In this document: piece by piece, positions 58,337 to 64,000 of the stretch | Layout: each line of letters starts with the position of its first letter | Position numbering within the stretch: position 1 is the first letter of the stretch | From: Candidozyma auris | Taxonomy: Eukaryota; Ascomycota; Pichiomycetes; Serinales; Metschnikowiaceae | Length of the DNA: 64,000 nucleotides | NCBI RefSeq assembly: GCF_003013715.1 | Contig: NC_072815.1 | Span: 434,001-498,000 of the forward strand | Direction of reading: 5' to 3' | Made by a program: the position numbers and the translations under genes | The notes under the pieces: generated by a model | Seen by the model: only the letters and a program-made list of their open reading frames with translations | Databases searched by the model: none | Told to the model about the DNA's origin: nothing

Positions 58337-59656
58337 ATGTCATTCTCGGATCTTGGGGTCTCCAAATGGCTCTGCGAAGCCCTTGATGCCATGAAGATCC
58401 ACACGCCGACTGCAATCCAAGCAGCTTGTATCCCCGAAATATTGAAAGGAAAAGATTGTATTGGTGGAGCTAAAACTGGTTCGGGTAAAACCATAGCCTT
58501 TGCAGGGCCAATGCTTTCTAAATGGTCGGAAGACCCAATGGGCATCTTTGGTGTTGTTTTGACTCCAACACGTGAGTTGGCGATGCAAATTGCTGAGCAG
58601 TTTGCAGCCTTGGGTGCAAATATGAACATTCGTTTGGCTGTAGTTGTGGGGGGTGAAGATATAGTCAAGCAGGCTTTGGAGCTTCAAAGAAGGCCGCATT
58701 TTGTTATAGCCACTCCAGGGCGTTTGGCTGATCATATCTTGAATTCAGGTGAAGAAACGATAAAGGGACTTCGCAGCGTCAAGTACTTAGTGCTTGACGA
58801 AGCTGATAGGGTGCTCAGTAACTCCTTTAGCAAAGACCTTCTGCGGTGCTTGGAGGTGATGCCTCAGGCTCTGAAGCGGCAGACGCTTCTTTTTACTGCT
58901 ACTGTCACCGATGCTGTCAGAGCGCTCAAGGAAAAGCCTCCAGCAAAGGGCAAACCGCCTGTATTCATGCACGAGGTGGACTCTGTGGATAAGGTGGCTA
59001 TTCCCGCATCTTTGCTGTTATTTTATGTGTTTACACCCTCTTACGTCAAGGAAGCTTATCTTCACACGGTGTTGCTGCTTGACAAGTATAAAGACGTGAA
59101 TGTCATAATATTCGTGAACAGAACACATACCGCAGAGCTTCTAAGGCGGACACTCCGGAAAATGGAATTTAGAGTCGCTTCACTACACTCTCAAATGCCA
59201 CAGCTGGAAAGAACAAGCTCTTTGCATAGATTCAAGGCTCAGGCCGCAAGAATCCTTATAGCTACTGATGTGGCTTCCAGAGGTCTAGATATCCCCACTG
59301 TGGAGCTTGTGGTGAACTACGATCTCCCTGCTGATCCAGATGATTTCATTCACAGAGTTGGTAGAACTGCTCGAGCTGGGCGTAAAGGTGATGCAGTTTC
59401 CATTGTCGGTGAGCGGGATGTTGAACGTATTTTGGCGATCGAAGAAAGAGCCAACAAAAAGCATGAGTTATTGGAGGAAGCGAACGATGACGCTGTGATA
59501 GAAAAGTCGTTGAAGAGCATGAGTACAGCCAAGAGAGAAGCGCTCATGGACATGGAAAGGGAGAATTTTGGGGAGAAGAGGGAAATCAATAAGCGGAAGC
59601 ACGAAGATTCATCTCTGTTGAATAAGAGAAAGAAGACAAAGGAGAAAAGAGGCTGA
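58337..59656 (+). CDS. DBP8: DEAD-box ATP-dependent RNA helicase (18S rRNA synthesis)
   Basis: A 439-residue DEAD-box helicase close in length to S. cerevisiae Dbp8 (431), which acts in the nucleolus on 40S maturation with its cofactor Esf2. Motifs in order: Q-motif PTAIQAACIP, motif I AKTGSGKT, Ia PTRELA, Ib TPGRL, II DEAD, III in the form TAT (LLFTATVTDAV), IV IIFVNRTHTAELL, V RILIATDVASRGLD, VI HRVGRTARAGR. The Lys-rich C-terminal tail (KRKHEDSSLLNKRKKTKEK) fits a nucleolar protein. Start ATG at 58337; in-frame codons upstream begin only with GTG. Confidence 0.94.
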   Translation: MSFSDLGVSKWLCEALDAMKIHTPTAIQAACIPEILKGKDCIGGAKTGSGKTIAFAGPMLSKWSEDPMGIFGVVLTPTRELAMQIAEQFAALGANMNIRLAVVVGGEDIVKQALELQRRPHFVIATPGRLADHILNSGEETIKGLRSVKYLVLDEADRVLSNSFSKDLLRCLEVMPQALKRQTLLFTATVTDAVRALKEKPPAKGKPPVFMHEVDSVDKVAIPASLLLFYVFTPSYVKEAYLHTVLLLDKYKDVNVIIFVNRTHTAELLRRTLRKMEFRVASLHSQMPQLERTSSLHRFKAQAARILIATDVASRGLDIPTVELVVNYDLPADPDDFIHRVGRTARAGRKGDAVSIVGERDVERILAIEERANKKHELLEEANDDAVIEKSLKSMSTAKREALMDMERENFGEKREINKRKHEDSSLLNKRKKTKEKRG

Positions 59657-59824
59657 TGGGAAAGCATAGTCATTCGTCACAGACGATCGAGACGTTCAAC
59701 GTCTCATCATGCATTATAAATATATCGTAGATGATTGTAATAGAGCATATGATTCACAAGGCGCTGTCCGTTGTAAGTATATTAGATTATCTCAGCACCT
59801 GGTCTATATTATTCAGTGAGATGC

Positions 59825-60478
59825 TCAACTCAGGCTAGTCATGATTCTATCAACAATCAAAGCAATGTTGATCCCTATCAACGTCAACACCACTGCAGTT
59901 ACACATATGACCATGGTAAGGTTGTTGAAGCCATAGGTGTGTATCCTTTTTTGGGAGTAGCGCCTCACTGTTCTAAAGTAGTTGATCCCACTAAGCACCA
60001 ACGTTGCAAACGCTAAACCGATTAATATGGCCGCAATTATTTTATTAAACAGACCATTGTTGAAGTTCGGAAGATGTGTATGATCCTTCTCCCCCGAAGA
60101 ACGTAAATGGAATCCCATGATCATGCCAGTTGCAGCAAAGTATAAAGATGTAGAAAATCTCACAAACGAAAGGAGCGTTCTCTCACTCTGAAGCACATCC
60201 CGCGGCTCACTCAGTGTAATTTCTAGAACCCTCAGTTTGGGCATCCACCAGTACTTTCCTGGTGTTGTTGTAGCGAGAGAATGTTCTTGCGTCAAATTCG
60301 AGGGTTGTCTCGAGAGCTGCCTTGAGGGTTGGCCCTCGGCACTTTGGGGCAGAAATGGAGCAACTTCCGTCTCCGAGTCAATACTTTCGCTTCTGAAGGG
60401 TGAGTTCAGTCTGCTATGGTACGCTTGCATGGCAGAGTAGCTACCTCGTTGTGGAGATCTGCCTTCTCTGGCACTCAT
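59825..60478 (-). CDS. DUF202 (YidH-type) membrane protein
   Basis: A 217-residue protein. A Ser/Arg-rich N-terminal half (about 1-90) includes repeated RQLSRQPS. The C-terminal DUF202 domain contains SEPRDVLQSERTLLSFVRFSTSLYFAATG and three membrane spans (about 100-120, 145-165, 190-210). The LQSERTLLSFVR segment is the family hallmark, also found in the small vacuolar transporter-chaperone subunit Vtc1. The long N-terminus differs from Vtc1, so the function is not known; a vacuolar or plasma-membrane location is plausible. RS-type serines look like kinase or 14-3-3 sites. Confidence 0.82.
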   Translation of the reverse strand: MSAREGRSPQRGSYSAMQAYHSRLNSPFRSESIDSETEVAPFLPQSAEGQPSRQLSRQPSNLTQEHSLATTTPGKYWWMPKLRVLEITLSEPRDVLQSERTLLSFVRFSTSLYFAATGMIMGFHLRSSGEKDHTHLPNFNNGLFNKIIAAILIGLAFATLVLSGINYFRTVRRYSQKRIHTYGFNNLTMVICVTAVVLTLIGINIALIVDRIMTSLS

Positions 60479-60874
60479 TCCTCTGAATATTGTAGCAAGA
60501 TTAATAGAAATGAATGGTGGTTATCAGAATTTCGATTCAACGTCGTTTGTTCTCGACAGAATGATGTTTATACTGAGATTTATCGCGAACTAAGACTCAA
60601 TTGGGAGTTGCCTGTAGTAGGTTAGATTAGATAGATAAGTAGACAGATGGAAAGGGTGCGAAATTAGCATACTGTGGATCACAAGCTAACCTAGCAATTC
60701 ATAAAATAGGCACAACCTTCTTTATCAAGTTCGGTTTTTCTTACATGTTTGTAGCAAGTATTTTTAAGCCTATACTATTAAGCGACTGTATAGCTACTTG
60801 GGTATTAATTGGAGATACTGAGATGAACCCATGATTGCAAACCAGCGCAGCGCTTATCTCCCCAATGTCAAGTA
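60479..60874. other. Intergenic, DUF202 gene 5' flank
   Basis: About 400 AT-rich bases between two minus-strand genes; promoter of the DUF202 gene. Nothing else seen. Confidence 0.55.
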
Positions 60875-61705
60875 TTAATTGTTGCCCCATTCTTGTTTTC
60901 CATAGTTCCTTCTACTTCTTTTACCCTTCCTTCTTGTCTTTTTTCGAAGAGCTTCGTCTGGGAGACCGTACATCTTCCTGGGGATCTCTATTTTGTCAAT
61001 GCTAGCCACTTGACCGCTGGCACTGGCGTTCGAATTTGAGATCAGGCTTCTATCTTTCTCTTTTGCTGGCGTTCTCTTAAATTGAACTTTTTGTGGTTTC
61101 CCGGTTCCCTCAAACTCGTTCCTCATAAGCTCCACTGGCTGATACATGTCATCTAAAGGCAACAACAGTGCACACTGACTACCTGACAGGGATAACTCTT
61201 GAGAAATGTCGCTCTCAACAAATAATGGTTCCTGGTCTTCATAATCTTCTGGAGTCTCACAAAAGCCTTCATTCAATGGCTCATTTTGGCCCATCCAAGT
61301 GCAAGAACTGTTGTGATTTACGTCGACGTTTGAGAAGGGTTTTAGGTACCTTATGGGAATCCCATAGCACGTCTTGAAATACTCTGTCCAGTTGGGCTCA
61401 ATCCCCACCTTGAGCTGCTTTTGAACCAAGTTCCACGCCTTGTAATGGCGCTCAAACCGGTCTAACTCTTGGGTCCATTTGTTTTGAGCAGCAAAAAAGG
61501 CTTCTTTGTCCCTTTGGCCGACAACGATGAGTGCATGAAAACTGTAGAAATATTCCATTGACTCCCACACGAGCTGCATTAAGCCCGTGCCGTGATCAAC
61601 TCTCACAGAGCCGTCCATGTTAAATTGTGCCTCACAAGCCCAGATGGGGAAGAGAATGGGGCCAATTCGGCGACATTTGTTACACGGGGGGACTTCAGGA
61701 AGCAT
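60875..61705 (-). CDS. Uncharacterised fungal protein with CxxC motif
   Basis: A 276-residue protein I do not recognise. It starts MLPEVPPCNKCRRIGPILFPIWACEAQF, with C8, C11 and a later C24 that could hold a metal or disulfide. A helical, aromatic-rich domain follows (LVWESMEYFYSFHALIVV, FFAAQNKWTQELDRFERHYKAWNLVQKQ). The middle is acidic and disordered, and the tail is strongly basic (RKKTRRKGKRSRRNYGK), resembling a nuclear or nucleolar localisation signal. No membrane span. The first in-frame ATG is at 61703-61705. Composition is like that of real genes in the window. Possibly a clade-restricted nuclear protein; no function is suggested by neighbours. Confidence 0.7.
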   Translation of the reverse strand: MLPEVPPCNKCRRIGPILFPIWACEAQFNMDGSVRVDHGTGLMQLVWESMEYFYSFHALIVVGQRDKEAFFAAQNKWTQELDRFERHYKAWNLVQKQLKVGIEPNWTEYFKTCYGIPIRYLKPFSNVDVNHNSSCTWMGQNEPLNEGFCETPEDYEDQEPLFVESDISQELSLSGSQCALLLPLDDMYQPVELMRNEFEGTGKPQKVQFKRTPAKEKDRSLISNSNASASGQVASIDKIEIPRKMYGLPDEALRKKTRRKGKRSRRNYGKQEWGNN

Positions 61706-62732
61706 TAGTGATTGGAAGTAGGTCCTAAAAGAGTGTTGAGTGTTTAGAGCGTTGTGGATGAAAAGGATACTGTAGTTGGGAGTTTTGTATTATTGCGAGA
61801 ATGGCTGCAAAATCCATTTTGAAACCACTTTCTCATACAAATTCTGCAAATCCGGTAACTCTTAAACTATGGTTCTTTAAAATGACAGACCAATGCTGTT
61901 GGTTCAAGAAAGCTCACATAACATATATATCATTGTGGTATATTCGTCTGTCGCTTCTACTGTATTTTGTTCTCTATCGTATGTTAGCCACAACAGATCA
62001 AGAATTGAAGGAAGACGAACTGTGATAAAATTGAGAGAATTGATAAACTGAGCCCAGTCTGAGGTCTTGAAAGTGACGTTTCTTTTATTCAACCCACTCT
62101 GAAGGTCTTCTTTGCAAGGCGTTCTCAGAATATTTAGCGCACATATCTCATCAGACTAGCGTCTGAAAGGAATATTACCTCACACAAAAGGAGATTAAAG
62201 CAAAAGTATACTACTAAGGTCAGAGTTCTCAGGTTAAAGTCACAGCAATGAAAGCTTCTCATGAGCTACTTCTCAATTATCAGTGTCCTAATAGTGTACT
62301 CTCTGAGCCCGATTCATGTTTACCCATTCGTTTTTTCAATCCAATTTCTTTCCAAATTTTCTGAGGAAGAATTCATTAAATCTGAGCAGCATTTTCTCCT
62401 CTCTTTGTTATTTCAATATTATCTTTTACTTTCTTGTTTGATGCTCGACTTACGGTATTGCGCAGCCTATGAGCCACTGCGAGGCATAACCTGAAAACCC
62501 TCTTCGCCCACTACTCATCGACATTTCGAAGGATTGCAAGATATTTAACTGATTATCTTTCGTGAATAGTCATGACACTTTGCCTTTTTCGGTTCACAAA
62601 TTTACCATTTCATCTTTTTGCACAGATCCGTTTGTTTCTTACTAGCCGGGGATGCCTCCTGCACGGGGCCATCTCTTCACATCAACATCAACAACACCAT
62701 CACCACCTTCAAATTTTTATAAACGCTTCATC
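61706..62732. other. Divergent intergenic region / BRF1 promoter
   Basis: About 1 kb. A TGGCTGCAAAA near copy of the 11-bp motif (61802-61812) lies in the sense direction of the minus-strand gene. A 77-codon frame at 62261-62494 starts with ATG but is very hydrophobic and AT-driven, and looks spurious. Confidence 0.55.
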
Positions 62733-64000
62733 ATGGCCTCCGTGCAAAAAGTAAAGCGATGTCCCGGGTGCCATCATACCAAGTTCATCCAAGACATGCT
62801 GGCACTGTCGGGTGATCTTTTGTGTGAGAACTGTGGTATGGTGCAAGAAGAAAACCCCATCATTTCCGAGGTCCAGTTCGGTGAATCCTCCAGCGGTGCT
62901 GCCATGGTGCAAGGTGCCATGGTGGGCGCCGATCAGGCCCGTGCTAACTTTTCCATGAGAAACGCCATGGAGTCAAGGGAACAGACACTTCTTAGCGCTA
63001 AGCTGAAGATTCGTAAATTGGGAAGCGCCATGAGGATCCCAGAGTACATCATGGAGTCTGCTAGTGGATGGTTTAAGCTTGCTTTGGTGCAGAACTTCGT
63101 GCAAGGTCGTCGTTCCCAGAATGTGATCGCTGCTTGTTTGTATGTGGCTTGTCGTCACGAAAGGACTCACCACTTGTTGATTGATTTCTCTTCTAGGTTG
63201 CAGATTTCGGTGTATTCTCTCGGTGCCACATACTTGAAACTTGTTCGTGCCTTGCAAATCCAAAAGCTTCCGCTCGCTGATCCATCTTTGTTCATTCAAC
63301 ACTTTGCTGAAAGACTTGGCTTTGGTGATCAGACTGCCAAAGTTTGCAGGGACGCCACAAAAATCGCTCAACGAATGGCCTCCGATTGGATTTTTGAGGG
63401 AAGAAGACCAGCTGGTGTCGCAGGAGCTTGTCTTTTGCTCGCAGCCAGAATGAACAACTTTAGGAGATCCCACGTTGAGATCGTAGCCGTGGCTCGTGTG
63501 GGTGGAGAGACAATCCAAAAGAGACTTAACGAGTTCAGAAAGACGAAATCTGGTGTCTTGACCCTTAATGAGTTTCGTGAGTCCGAAAAAACTGAACCCT
63601 CCCTACCGCCTTCTTATCAACAGAATCGTAACATCGAGTCGAAGATCCAGAAAATGCTTCGGCAAAGGGCCCGCATGCTCAAGCTGTACAAGAGGCTTGC
63701 TAGCCGAAATAAGCTTTTCGATGCTCTTTTCGAGGAAGAGATGGATGAGAGGCCACAACCGAAGAAGGAGCCAAACTCAAGTGTAGCTTCTACACAACAG
63801 ACAGATGTTGAGAATGGAGAGAATGAGGGACCGATATCTAGGGATGAACCTACGAATGAACAATCCGCCTCAAGGCAGGAGGAGGATAATGAAGTACCCG
63901 CCCCAAGGCAGGTAGGTTCCGATGAAGAAGCTGCTCCAGGGCAGGTTGGCACAAATGACGAATCTGTCGCTGAAGATACCGCGAACAAGGACGCAAGCAA
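62733..64000 (+). CDS. BRF1: TFIIIB subunit Brf1, 5' part (runs off the window)
   Basis: 422 codons with no stop before the right edge. The N-terminal zinc ribbon has C10-x2-C13 and C31-x2-C34 (CPGC, CENC). Two TFIIB-type cyclin repeats follow, including RRSQNVIAACLYVACRHERTHHLLIDFSS in repeat 1 and GRRPAGVAGACLLLAARMNNFRRS in repeat 2. Then comes the start of the Brf1-specific region. An acidic stretch with repeated P(R/G)QVG elements ends at the edge. Brf1 bridges TFIIIC, TBP and Pol III at tRNA, 5S and U6 promoters. The CxxC spacing and absence of the Pol II TFIIB B-finger sequence distinguish it from Sua7. The gene would need roughly another 100-150 codons for a usual length. Confidence 0.96.
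   Translation, partial: MASVQKVKRCPGCHHTKFIQDMLALSGDLLCENCGMVQEENPIISEVQFGESSSGAAMVQGAMVGADQARANFSMRNAMESREQTLLSAKLKIRKLGSAMRIPEYIMESASGWFKLALVQNFVQGRRSQNVIAACLYVACRHERTHHLLIDFSSRLQISVYSLGATYLKLVRALQIQKLPLADPSLFIQHFAERLGFGDQTAKVCRDATKIAQRMASDWIFEGRRPAGVAGACLLLAARMNNFRRSHVEIVAVARVGGETIQKRLNEFRKTKSGVLTLNEFRESEKTEPSLPPSYQQNRNIESKIQKMLRQRARMLKLYKRLASRNKLFDALFEEEMDERPQPKKEPNSSVASTQQTDVENGENEGPISRDEPTNEQSASRQEEDNEVPAPRQVGSDEEAAPGQVGTNDESVAEDTANKDAS

Noticed and set aside
62261..62494. 77-codon hydrophobic frame upstream of BRF1
   Set aside because: Starts with ATG but hydrophobicity comes from AT-rich sequence; no family resemblance.

Overview
This window is nuclear DNA from a budding yeast of the CUG-Ser (CTG) clade. 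The genes are compact, nearly all intronless and ordinary for Saccharomycotina. Two active-site motifs make sense only if CUG is read as serine. The P-loop serine of the mitochondrial Obg GTPase MTG2 is a CUG codon (57059-57061). The serine before the first redox cysteine of the ribonucleotide reductase large subunit is also a CUG (49085-49087). A gene for an SRR1-type response regulator, a family known from Candida albicans and relatives, agrees with this. Intermediate base composition and the gene set would fit Clavispora or the Candida auris/haemulonii group, but that narrower placement is inference. Residues quoted as Leu at CUG codons should be read as Ser.

Layout. 1-9.1 kb: RIM1 (partial), an unrecognised acidic protein gene, a 2.3 kb gene-free stretch, tRNA-Trp, a VPS3844-family membrane protein, the ER sulfhydryl oxidase ERV2, the G-gamma subunit STE18 and the Golgi SNARE GOS1. 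9-21 kb: MCP1, the Fe-S scaffold ISU1, a 2.6 kb divergent intergenic region, MHP1, RPL5, an MTP18-type protein, BNA1 and an intron-containing tRNA-Arg(ACG). 21-38 kb: a DSC3-type subunit, a 2-oxodicarboxylate carrier, a large helical protein, a STE13-type dipeptidyl aminopeptidase, NOC2, the zinc-cluster regulator RDS2/CWT1 and a PA-TM-RING ubiquitin ligase. 38-52.6 kb: a tricalbin gene whose true start lies in a tiny spliced first exon, the Pol III subunit RET1, tRNA-Cys, a ribonucleotide reductase large subunit with a degenerate ATP-cone, and TFB2. 52.6-64 kb: a 2.7 kb gene-free region, SRR1, MTG2 divergent from DBP8, a DUF202 protein, an unrecognised protein and BRF1, which runs off the right edge.

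Functional themes. Many genes serve mitochondria (RIM1, ISU1, MCP1, the MTP18-type gene, the carrier, MTG2). Others serve Pol III and ribosome production (RET1, BRF1, RPL5, NOC2, DBP8, three tRNAs) or the secretory and membrane-contact systems (ERV2, GOS1, DSC3, tricalbin, STE13-type). No mobile element, CRISPR array or rRNA was seen.

The most unusual signal is an 11-bp motif, TTTCGCAGCCA. It occurs nine times exactly in intergenic DNA and once in a coding region. At eight of the nine intergenic sites it reads in the sense direction of the nearest gene whose promoter it could serve. It looks like the site of an abundant, orientation-dependent DNA-binding factor that I cannot name.
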